Positions 1 to 5,977 of a stretch of DNA of 12,690 nucleotides are shown here, piece after piece. Source of the stretch: Halodesulfurarchaeum sp. (GTDB lineage: Archaea > Halobacteriota > Halobacteria > Halobacteriales > Halobacteriaceae). Every line of letters starts with the position of its first letter. The first letter of the stretch is position 1. The notes beneath the pieces are model-generated. The model was not told the DNA's origin. It saw only the letters and a list, made by a program, of their open reading frames with translations, and did no database searches. The stretch covers positions 1 through 12,690 of the forward strand of contig JAGXLJ010000007.1 in NCBI GenBank assembly GCA_018334775.1, in the 5' to 3' direction. A program made the translations under genes and the position numbers.

Positions 1-1326
1 CAACCCAAAGACGTCTTGAACGTGCCCGAACTGTGCTTTTGCCTCCAGGGGACCATGATCGGCTGCGATTCGCTCTTTGAGACCCGTTTCGAGGGCGTAT
101 CGACGTAATGCCCGTTCTAAACTGTCATCCTCCATGGTGATCATATCGACTAAACTGCTATCGAGGTCAATGCCCTCGGCCACGTGGGTTTGTGATTCTG
201 CATCACCACTTGCAAAATGTTGGACGACTGTTCGTAGTTCCCTGACTGACGGGTCATCTGCAAAGCCACTAACAGAGGCTGATGCTGTCGGGATGCCCGC
301 CTGCTGGAGAACTCGGACCGTCTCGCTGATCGGTTCGTTCGCGTCTTTGAACCCGATGGCAAACTCATCGTACGACCATCCATTCGCCTCGCGCAATCGT
401 TCGATCTCGTCAGCTACTTTGCGAACTTGATCACGGAACGTCGCCTCATGCACTATCTCAACTGCCCCGTCATCCGGATCGCTCACGGTCTCACCGGTTG
501 CGAATAGGTTTGCGACTGCCTTTGGCCGGGTTGGTATCGTTTCTCCGCCCAAGGTGTCCGCATCCGTTTCTGTGATCGTCTCGGAAACCGTTCCCGACTC
601 GTTCCAGACCCGTTGAATGCTGCTATCAGTTTGGGCAACACAATGGAGTCCTCCCTCAGCATGTGTGGCAAGCCGGTCTAGATACACCCGGTCACTCGCG
701 GCGAACTCCTCAAACTCGATAACAAGAATAGCCGAAACGTCGAGTGCGCTTAACTCAATTCGGCCGGTACTGAGCGCGTCTATCACCCTCGGAATGACTG
801 CACCTCGTTCGAGGTACCCAAGATCCTCGAGCCACTCCTGAAATGCCTCCTGGTGTGTCCCGATTTCATCAAGCACGGGATGTGATGATTGAATTGGTTC
901 GCCACGCCAACTCACGACCTTTGTTATTCGTGGCAAATCCGTTTGAAATCGGTCGTGTTTGGAAGCCTGCTCTAAATACGGTGACTCCCAGTCCGTCCGC
1001 AGGAGAAACCGATACGCGAGTTCTCCTCGCTCGGTATCCGACAGCTGTGTGGGGGGATCTGGAACCGAATCGAGTAGCGATTTTGCATGCCGGTTCACGG
1101 AACGGACTCGGGGTCGTTCAACCCCATCTGTCACAGCCGCAAGTCGATCTGTGAACGTTTCGATACCGGTTGGAAACCGTTTTAAAACCAGGACTTCGCT
1201 CGCTTCGTACTTCGAGACGAGATTCGCATAGATTGAACCAATTCGCTCAGCCGGAACACCACCGAGAAACGGGAGTTTGTAGACGGTTCCATCGATTTGT
1301 TGAGCGTTAGAAATTCGGGAAGACAT
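1..1326 (-). CDS. AddB-like inactivated helicase/nuclease-family protein (partial, runs off left edge)
   Basis: An uninterrupted frame of 442 codons runs from ATG at 1326 to the first base of the window, so the C-terminus is missing. Conceptual translation shows a superfamily I helicase layout whose NTPase motifs have decayed. The Walker A position (about residues 18-36, LPFLGGVPAERIG) lacks GKT/S. The Walker B-like segment at about 199-209 reads ILVIEFEEF where UvrD proteins have DEF(Q)D. Residues about 320-370 (SYDEFAIGF, ETVRVLQQAGIPT, then VRELRTVVQHF) match the UvrD C-terminal motif region. This pattern is that of AddB/RexB-type proteins, which scaffold DNA end resection and usually end in a PD-(D/E)XK nuclease, which would lie beyond the edge here. 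GGTGA lies just upstream of the ATG. An in-frame ATG at 1335 is an alternative start. A partner AddA/UvrD gene would be expected to the left but cannot be seen. The helicase-like family is fairly clear; the exact subunit is inference. Confidence 0.68.
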   Translation of the reverse strand, partial: MSSRISNAQQIDGTVYKLPFLGGVPAERIGSIYANLVSKYEASEVLVLKRFPTGIETFTDRLAAVTDGVERPRVRSVNRHAKSLLDSVPDPPTQLSDTERGELAYRFLLRTDWESPYLEQASKHDRFQTDLPRITKVVSWRGEPIQSSHPVLDEIGTHQEAFQEWLEDLGYLERGAVIPRVIDALSTGRIELSALDVSAILVIEFEEFAASDRVYLDRLATHAEGGLHCVAQTDSSIQRVWNESGTVSETITETDADTLGGETIPTRPKAVANLFATGETVSDPDDGAVEIVHEATFRDQVRKVADEIERLREANGWSYDEFAIGFKDANEPISETVRVLQQAGIPTASASVSGFADDPSVRELRTVVQHFASGDAESQTHVAEGIDLDSSLVDMITMEDDSLERALRRYALETGLKERIAADHGPLEAKAQFGHVQDVFGL

Positions 1327-1336
1327 ATTCACCATA

Positions 1337-1977
1337 TATCAGACCATGTCCAAATACCTGTGGCTGGAACCTGAGAGGTCTCAATCGGGGTGGCAGCCCG
1401 GTGGTCATTTCACTCGAACATCCCTCCGGTCACCACCGACTGTTTTGGAGTGAGCCTATCGAGCAATTCGATCTCCTGTTGCAGTTCCATGCTGGCATTC
1501 GTCCGTGTTATCTACTTCGGGAACCTGTTGGGCAACACCTTTGACGCTCTCAAGTTCGCTGCTGACTGCCGGACTGGTCGCTCCTGTGGCCAGCTCATTC
1601 GTGGAGATGTGAGCGCCAGAGACATTCTCAACAGCCTCCGGAACACCTGTCCCATCTGAGCGGACGCTGAAGGGAGGATACATGCGCGCCGATAATCGAC
1701 CAATTTGGCCTGGCTGAATGTGAAGGAAACCGCATCAAGTCCTTTGCCTTCTATTTATCAAAGTTCAGTCATACCTATTCAGGAAGTTACCAAAACAGTC
1801 TGCTTAACTTAGATCTTCAGGTCAACACATCGAATATGTTAAAATAACGGCAAATCATTAACATCTCTTACCCTGGCCTTGTTTGAACGCTCGAAAACAG
1901 GTCGTAGAATCTCTCATTTAAACTAGATTTACCTCTACATGGCAAAGTACTAGGAAGGAAAGCGGGACGGTTCAGTT
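1337..1977. other. Intergenic stretch, largely AT-rich and non-coding
   Basis: This lies between the AddB-like gene and the transposase remnant. The left third holds a small, apparently decayed minus-strand ORF pair (listed separately). From about 1700 to 1977 I see only AT-rich sequence with frequent stops on both strands. No RNA gene or clear repeat is visible. The AddB-like gene must be promoted from about 1340-1370. TATTTGG near 1354-1360 on the minus strand is a weak TATA candidate. Confidence 0.5.
1410..1683 (-). pseudogene. Possible decayed small acidic protein, two overlapping frames
   Basis: On the minus strand an ATG at 1683 opens a 75-codon frame ending at 1456. It is rich in Ser, Glu, Val and Thr, as haloarchaeal proteins are. 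A second minus-strand frame starts at ATG 1490 and ends at 1410, giving 26 residues (MELQQEIELLDRLTP followed by KQSVVTGGMFE) that look more protein-like than the tail of the first frame. The two could be halves of one gene split by a frameshift near 1490, or chance frames. I recognise no family. It is downstream of nothing obvious on this strand and faces the promoter of the AddB-like gene. Confidence 0.2.
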
Positions 1978-2646
1978 GTGCAAACAGAACTCGCCCGCTT
2001 CACGAAGAAAGTCATGAGCAATGCTCAAAAAGTCGTCGTTGGACAGGCAGCACCACCTATCAACAAAGGAGAAACAGGCTACGCAGACTGGGGTATCATC
2101 TCGATCCACGCCCTCCGCGAGTATCTCGATCCACCGTATCGGCGGCTGATGGAAATCCTGTTCGAGATGCCACTTATCACCAGTATTTTAGGGTTGCGGC
2201 CGTCGGCGCTACCGGATTTTTTACCGTTTGCGGACGAAAACAGGAGCTCAAAATGGGCATCTGAAGAACGTTTCTTACTCTGACAATTGATCTGCATGAA
2301 CTGGGCGAGATTCAGGCAATCGACGCGACCGGCATGGATCGAATAGCTGCCAGCCAACACTACGTGAAACGGACGAGCTACTCGTTCAAAGCCGTGAAGA
2401 CCGTCCTCGTTGATTGCTCAACCGGTGTGATTCTATATATTCATTGTTCGATGACATAACCGCATGATTCACAGGTCGGCTGGCAGGTGCTCAAACGAAA
2501 CCTCGACAACCTTTCAACAATCATAGCAGACAAAGGATACGACTGGTGGTTGTTACACAACAAACTACGTTCAGAAGGCTTGAATCCTTTGATTCGAGCC
2601 AGAGAGTTCAGCTGGGAAGGTCGCGCTGAGAATCTAATAAACCAGT
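1978..2646 (+). mobile_element. IS5-family (ISH-type) transposase remnant, frameshifted and truncated
   Basis: Starting at GTG 1978, about 90 codons match the N-terminus of haloarchaeal IS5-family transposases (residues such as KVVVGQ, GYADWGIISIHALREYLD, YRRLMEILFEMP). The frame is then lost near 2240 (KQELKMGI followed by a stop) and resumes at about 2288 with HELGEIQAIDATGMDRIAAS, which carries the first catalytic Asp. Another in-frame stop falls near 2456, after which VGWQVLKRNLDNLSTIIADKGYD gives the second catalytic Asp. The match fades after AENLINQ at about 2646, before the catalytic Glu region, so the copy is dead and lacks its 3' end. Terminal inverted repeats and target duplications were not identifiable. 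It sits at the left border of the arsenic island, which fits insertion or rearrangement there. Confidence 0.88.
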
Positions 2647-2723
2647 GAAGATGACGAATATGTAACCTGAGCACTCTACTATTTACCCAATCAGTAGCAT
2701 GAACGAACCAACACGCTGAAAAC

Positions 2724-3059
2724 TCAACTGAGGGTTTGGAGTATTTCGATAACGGTCTCGCCGCGGTCGGTCGCACGGTAGGTCACATAGTTCCCGTCGC
2801 GATCAGCTGTCACCAGATCCGCTTCTTTCATCTTTTTCAGGTGATAGGAAAGGTTCGAATAATCGATGTCGAATATCTCGACCAGATCACAGACACACAG
2901 TTCAGTCTCCCCGAGCAGTCGCAAGACTGTCACGCGTCGTTCGTCCGCGAGGGCTTCGAAGATCCCCAATGCGCGGTTGAGATCTGTCTCCTCGACGGTC
3001 GATTTCAGGTCGGCTATCGTTTCGGTATCGAGCCGATACTCGTTTGTTTCGGTGGCCAT
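2724..3059 (-). CDS. arsR: ArsR/SmtB-family metalloid-responsive repressor (arsR1)
   Basis: This 111-residue winged-helix protein has the usual length for the family. Residues about 28-50 (NRALGIFEALADERRVTVLRLL) form the first helices. ELCVCDL at 53-59 supplies Cys55 and Cys57 at the classic ArsR metalloid-sensing position. The recognition helix is about 64-80 (DIDYSNLSYHLKKMKEADL), followed by the beta wing (DGNYVTYRATDRG). Members dissociate from DNA on binding As(III), Sb(III) or similar soft metals. The ATG at 3059 has no convincing Shine-Dalgarno, so the mRNA is probably leaderless. A palindrome, GTACCT-N15-AGGTAC, lies 5-31 bases upstream. The gene is last in the permease-thioredoxin module, 84 bp beyond the thioredoxin-like gene, which favours its own promoter. 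Whether the inducer is arsenite or another metal is inference. Confidence 0.9.
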   Translation of the reverse strand: MATETNEYRLDTETIADLKSTVEETDLNRALGIFEALADERRVTVLRLLGETELCVCDLVEIFDIDYSNLSYHLKKMKEADLVTADRDGNYVTYRATDRGETVIEILQTLS

Positions 3060-3063
3060 TCAC

Positions 3064-3090
3064 GTACCTGGTCAAAGGTGGCCGAGGTAC
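3064..3090. promoter_or_regulatory. Candidate operator upstream of arsR1 (GTACCT-N15-AGGTAC)
   Basis: Perfect 6-bp inverted arms at 3064-3069 and 3085-3090 are centred 21 bp apart, two helical turns. Inner bases partly extend the symmetry (GGTCA against TGGCC, one mismatch). The site ends 5 bp upstream of the arsR1 ATG, where an archaeal repressor would block RNA polymerase or TBP/TFB. Autoregulation by ArsR1 is inferred from position. Confidence 0.42.
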
Positions 3091-3143
3091 TAATCAGTAT
3101 CTTTGAGTCGAGGACCGCTCGGTTCGTCTCCCGGCTACAGGAC

Positions 3144-3386
3144 CTACGCTGAATCAAAGATTTCTACTAATTGGTCGACGTCGGGAATTTCCCCTTCGGT
3201 CTCGACCTCGCCGTTGAGGGCAACTGCGGGCGTATGCATGACCCCGCGTTCGATGATCTCCATGTCGTCTTCCACCTTCTTGACAGTCCCGTCGAACTCG
3301 CTTTCGAGTTTTTCGAGTGCTTTCTTGACGTTCGCCGTGGTCTTTTGACACCTGGGGCATCCAGGGCCGATGACTTCGATTTTCAT
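3144..3386 (-). CDS. Thioredoxin-like small redox-active disulfide protein (CPRC)
   Basis: An 80-residue single-domain protein matching the archaeal MTH895-type 'small redox-active disulfide protein 2' group. Residues 1-13 (MKIEVIGPGCPRC) give the first beta strand and a CPRC active site, Cys10 and Cys13. The cis-proline loop is HTPAV at 51-55, followed by the strand ALNGEV and a final acidic helix. At about 80 residues it is a mini-thioredoxin, shorter than the usual 105. Genes of this group often neighbour UPF0718 permeases, as here (43 bp downstream of the permease stop on the same strand). It probably exchanges disulfides with, or delivers a thiol-bound metalloid to, that permease, or reduces ArsC. 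The role is inference. The ATG at 3386 lacks a Shine-Dalgarno, and a weak TACAAAAAC element at about 3412-3421 could promote it separately. Confidence 0.86.
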   Translation of the reverse strand: MKIEVIGPGCPRCQKTTANVKKALEKLESEFDGTVKKVEDDMEIIERGVMHTPAVALNGEVETEGEIPDVDQLVEIFDSA

Positions 3387-3429
3387 GATTCGTAATGTGA
3401 GTTGGTTAACGTGTTTTTGTATCGATTCG

Positions 3430-4593
3430 TCATACGAGCAGCAGCCCCCATATCAGGCCCGCTAACGTGGCCGAGACAGCGACGAGACTGATGTAAAGGG
3501 CCGTCTGTTTTGTGCCGATGGTTTTCCAGATGACCAGCATGTTCGGCAACGAGAGCGACGGGCCAGCAAGCAGCAGCGCCAGCGCGGGCCCCTCGGCCAT
3601 CAGTCCCTGGGTGTATCCGAACAGCGAGCCGACGATCGGGACCTCCAGCAGCGTCGGCATGTAGAGGATCGCGCCGATGACCGATCCGAGACCGGCCGAC
3701 AACACTGTCGTCTCGCCGAAGATCCCCTGTGTCAGCAGCCCAGGAGCAACTTTGTGGGCGACGAAGGTCTGTTCGCCGGCAGTGATCGTCTCCAGGGGGT
3801 TCATTCCCTGGGCGATGGCCGCGAGTCCGCCGATGATCCCGATGACGAACGTCCCGGCGATGAGCAGTGGGAAGATCGTCCGCGTGAAAAACCACGTTTC
3901 TTGGAGCCACTCCTCGATCTCGTCGCGATCGAAGTGCACATAGAGCAGGTATCCCAGCGCCACGAACAGTGGCGCGAGCAGCGGCGTCTTGACCGCCCAG
4001 GTTAGGAGGCCCGTCGCGGCGATTAGGAGGATCGCGACCTGAGTACCGAAGAACCCGCTCGTCACCCACAGTGGACGTTCGCGTTCGGCGACCGTCTGCC
4101 CGCCGTCGGTGGCAACGGCCTGTCCTTCCGGACTAGTCGTCTCGTCACTACTACCAAAGACGAGGGCCATCGTCAGGCCGATCCCGAAGGCCATCGTCAC
4201 CGCGAAGAATGCCCGTGCGCCCCCGAGCGGGAGGCTGAGCGCACTCGCGGTGAAAACCACCGCCAGAACGTTGATCGCCGGTCCCGAGAAGAGGAAGGCG
4301 CTCGCGGGGCCAATCCCCGCTCCCTTCTTGTAGAGGCCTGCGAACATCGGGAGGATCGTACAACTACACACTGCCAGCGCCACACCGGCGACCGAGGCGA
4401 TCGAATAGGCCTGCAGCTTCGGCGCATCGCCGCTAAGATACTTCGTGACGAAGTGATCGGACAACACCGCGGAAATCCCACCGGCAATGAAAAACGCCGG
4501 CACCAGACATGTGATGACGTGCAGTGTCAGGTACGACAACGTCTCGTCGAAGCCTGCCCGAAGCAACTGGACGAGGAGTTCGACTGGCGTCAC
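3430..4593 (-). CDS. UPF0718/ArsP-type permease (DUF318), probable metalloid or organoarsenical efflux
   Basis: A 387-residue polytopic membrane protein of the UPF0718 (YraQ/ArsP) permease family. Two four-to-five-helix halves flank a charged cytoplasmic loop at about 148-175 (SSDETTSPEGQ onward). The hallmark VCSCTILP motif is at 75-82 with Cys76 and Cys78, and there is an upstream Cys29 (VITCLVPAFF). A second family signature, GPALALLLAGPSLSLPNMLVI, lies in the C-terminal half. ArsP members export trivalent organoarsenicals; others are uncharacterised, so the substrate is inferred from the ars context. The start is GTG 4593, supported by GGAGGT at 4600-4605 with a 6-nt spacer, the only strong Shine-Dalgarno in the cluster. 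A TATA-like GTATATGG and a perfect inverted repeat lie just upstream. The thioredoxin-like gene follows. Confidence 0.88.
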   Translation of the reverse strand: MTPVELLVQLLRAGFDETLSYLTLHVITCLVPAFFIAGGISAVLSDHFVTKYLSGDAPKLQAYSIASVAGVALAVCSCTILPMFAGLYKKGAGIGPASAFLFSGPAINVLAVVFTASALSLPLGGARAFFAVTMAFGIGLTMALVFGSSDETTSPEGQAVATDGGQTVAERERPLWVTSGFFGTQVAILLIAATGLLTWAVKTPLLAPLFVALGYLLYVHFDRDEIEEWLQETWFFTRTIFPLLIAGTFVIGIIGGLAAIAQGMNPLETITAGEQTFVAHKVAPGLLTQGIFGETTVLSAGLGSVIGAILYMPTLLEVPIVGSLFGYTQGLMAEGPALALLLAGPSLSLPNMLVIWKTIGTKQTALYISLVAVSATLAGLIWGLLLV

Positions 4594-4599
4594 GGTTCT

Positions 4600-4605
4600 A
4601 CCTCC
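4600..4605 (-). promoter_or_regulatory. Shine-Dalgarno GGAGGT deciding the GTG start of the permease
   Basis: GGAGGT on the minus strand ends 6 nt before GTG 4593. It fits the archaeal anti-Shine-Dalgarno (CCTCC) and contrasts with the apparently leaderless regulator genes nearby. It fixes the permease start. Confidence 0.75.
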
Positions 4606-4633
4606 ATTTCAAATTAATCTTAAACATTAGTCG

Positions 4634-4667
4634 CCATATACCTAATGGTTTCAAAATGTGTTGAAAC
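4634..4667 (-). promoter_or_regulatory. Permease promoter: TATA-like box with adjoining inverted repeat GTTTCAA-N6-TTGAAAC
   Basis: GTATATGG at about 4633-4640 (minus strand) is placed to give a transcript start near 4610, leaving a leader of about 17 nt that contains the Shine-Dalgarno. Directly upstream, 4648-4654 and 4661-4667 form a perfect 7-bp inverted repeat with a 6-bp spacer. A third half-site, TTTGAAA, lies at 4607-4613. The site covers the BRE/TFB side, where a regulator could repress or activate. Assignment to an ArsR protein is inference. Confidence 0.45.
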
Positions 4668-4688
4668 AAATCACCAAGTTACGAACTG

Positions 4689-4922
4689 TCACGCCCAGGC
4701 GATTGCCGTCCTGTTGAGAAACGCTCCTGGAAAACCAATTTGCCTGATTTTGCCAAATGGCCTCGTAAACCAGAGCTGAACCACAGACTCCTGTCTCAGT
4801 CGTGTCAGCCACGGAAACCGACTGGAGTGCCCCATCGACCAGTCGGCTATTTCGGCCGCGTGATGCAGTACTTCGGTTGCTCCGTCACTCCCGTCGAACG
4901 GGAAGAGGAGGTCTTCGTACAT
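4689..4922 (-). pseudogene. Decayed universal stress protein (UspA) gene
   Basis: From ATG 4922 the first 28 residues (MYEDLLFPFDGSDGATEVLHHAAEIADW) match the start of haloarchaeal UspA-family proteins, including the beta1-loop Asp (PFDGSDGA) that contacts ATP. After this the frame diverges. Another minus-strand frame picks up LQSVSVADTTETGV, the next conserved UspA strand, so a deletion and frameshift have occurred near residue 30. The remaining reading lacks the GxxG ATP-binding signature and stops at 4689 after 77 codons, about half the usual length. It is non-functional and fills the gap between the YlbF-like gene and the permease. The nearby duplicated frame explains why the sequence looks coding but makes no coherent protein. 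Confidence 0.75.
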
Positions 4923-5527
4923 GAGTGTGAGTCAGGCTGTATCTCTGAGATTCTCCATGGATCCCGTGAGTCCTTCGAGGCCGTCGATAACCTCGTCCAT
5001 CTGCACGATAGGAATTCCGACGTACATCTTCTCATTATCCAGTTTGCCGGCTGACCGGCAGCCATAAGCAACAACCCCCCTGTCGAGCGGGCGAACTCCT
5101 CGCCGACCCGGTCGCTGATCACATCGTTGGTCCGATCCAATAGTTCGATCAACGCCTCCTCGGCCTGCCTGTATTCGCTGATCGTCTCGTTGTCCTCCAT
5201 CTTCGATTGGACTTCGCGTGGTTCGATCTTGAGTTCCTCATCGAACCCGCCGCGCTGGAGGAGAATCTGTTTTCGTTGAGAGGCTTCTAGGAGTTGCTGT
5301 GCGGCTTCGTCCTTGTCGAGACGTTCGCTTGCCTCGCGGAACGTTCGATACTCTTCACAGTCCGCGATTGCGTCGATGAACGTGCACAGTTGTGCGTTGA
5401 CGTCGGTAGTTTGGTGTACGCTATTGTATCTTTCTCTGTGGTCGCTTCTCGCCGGGTCGGCCGGGGATTTCTGCCCCGAGTGAGCGGAATTGTGCGTTTT
5501 ACCGAGTGATACCACGAAATCGATCAC
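4847..5527 (-). CDS. YlbF/YmcA-family (Com_YlbF) protein in the ars operon, C-terminus probably frameshifted
   Basis: The frame opens with GTG 5527, 12 nt after the arsC stop. The convincing part runs from about 5413 to 5085: DVNAQLCTFIDAIADCEEYRT, then an alpha-helical, Glu/Gln/Arg-rich stretch with REVQSKMEDNETISEYRQAEEALIELLDRTND and GEEFARSTGG. This matches YlbF/YmcA/YheA (DUF964) proteins, all-helical factors known in Bacillus to form a complex acting with RNase Y. The first 38 or so residues look untypical, and I see no ATG between them and the core, so the start is uncertain (GTG 5515 is an alternative). After the G6 run at 5075-5080 the listed frame becomes basic and Trp/Ser-rich and ends at 4847. 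Removing one G would give STGGCCLWLPVS and a stop at 5035, a more family-like Cys-ending tail. It is either a frameshifted gene or a sequencing error. Confidence 0.6.
   Translation of the reverse strand: MIDFVVSLGKTHNSAHSGQKSPADPARSDHRERYNSVHQTTDVNAQLCTFIDAIADCEEYRTFREASERLDKDEAAQQLLEASQRKQILLQRGGFDEELKIEPREVQSKMEDNETISEYRQAEEALIELLDRTNDVISDRVGEEFARSTGGLLLMAAGQPANWIMRRCTSEFLSCRWTRLSTASKDSRDPWRISEIQPDSHSCTKTSSSRSTGVTEQPKYCITRPK
4932..5027 (-). CDS. Possible 31-residue small protein or frame remnant
   Basis: ATG at 5027 opens a 31-codon minus-strand frame (MYVGIPIVQMDEVIDGLEGL and onward) ending in TGA at 4932, 9 bp before the ATG of the decayed UspA gene. Composition is acidic and haloarchaeal-like. 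The same frame stays open upstream to the G6 run at 5075-5080, where the YlbF-like frame ends its resemblance to its family. It may therefore be a small gene, or a displaced tail left by deletion between two genes. I recognise no family. Confidence 0.25.
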   Translation of the reverse strand: MYVGIPIVQMDEVIDGLEGLTGSMENLRDTA

Positions 5528-5539
5528 CTGTCTTTTTGC

Positions 5540-5974
5540 TCACTTCAGTTCGATTTCGTCGAACAGCGCACGAACCCGCTGCTCGACCTCGTCTCGAATA
5601 CCTCGTATGCGATCCGGATCTTTCCCGTCCGGGTCCTCGAGGTCCCAATCGCGGTTCTCCCCGGCCCATCCCGCCGGACAAACGTCTTTGGCCGAACAGC
5701 CCATCGTGATGACGTAATCGCTGTCGCGGGTCTCTTCGAAGGTAATTTCTCGAGGCCTTCGATCCGCGATATCAAAGCCTATCTCGGCCATCGTCTCGAC
5801 GACCTCCTCGTGAACGTGCTCTGCCGGTCGGGTCCCACCCGTGACGATCGAGACCTCCTCTTCGAGACTCCGCGCTTCAAGCTCCCGCCTTGCAAAGGCG
5901 TAGGCCATCTGTGAGCGCCCGGCGTTTTGCACGCAGACGAAGGCGACCCGAATCGAAGCCGAAGACTCCGTCAT
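5540..5974 (-). CDS. arsC: Arsenate reductase, LMW-PTPase/thioredoxin-coupled type
   Basis: A 144-residue protein of the low-molecular-weight phosphotyrosine phosphatase fold, normal for this ArsC class. The P-loop is at 14-21, CVQNAGRS (CX5RS), with nucleophile Cys14. Two further cysteines, Cys93 and Cys99 (MGCSAKDVCP), match the resolving pair of S. aureus-type ArsC, with one residue less between them. A DP motif, EDPDGKD at 113-119, supplies the general acid. The enzyme reduces As(V) to As(III) in the cytoplasm, passing the disulfide along the three cysteines to a thioredoxin. Its ATG at 5974 lies 3 nt beyond the ACR3 stop, so the two are co-transcribed and product can be exported at once. 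The CPRC mini-thioredoxin encoded nearby is a candidate electron donor, which is inference. The motifs make the call secure. Confidence 0.92.
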   Translation of the reverse strand: MTESSASIRVAFVCVQNAGRSQMAYAFARRELEARSLEEEVSIVTGGTRPAEHVHEEVVETMAEIGFDIADRRPREITFEETRDSDYVITMGCSAKDVCPAGWAGENRDWDLEDPDGKDPDRIRGIRDEVEQRVRALFDEIELK

Positions 5975-5977
5975 GGT

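Noticed and set aside
77..1231. Several plus-strand ORFs of 60-103 codons
   Set aside because: They are antisense to the continuous 442-codon minus frame and are rich in Ser/Arg rather than acidic, as expected for shadows of a haloarchaeal gene.
2736..3395. Plus-strand ORFs antisense to arsR1 and the thioredoxin-like gene
   Set aside because: The minus-strand frames carry clear family motifs (ELCVCDL, CPRC); the opposite frames have none.
3383..4069. 228-codon minus ORF in another frame inside the permease gene
   Set aside because: It is very Arg/Asp/Pro-rich with no membrane or domain pattern, a typical high-GC shadow of the permease frame.
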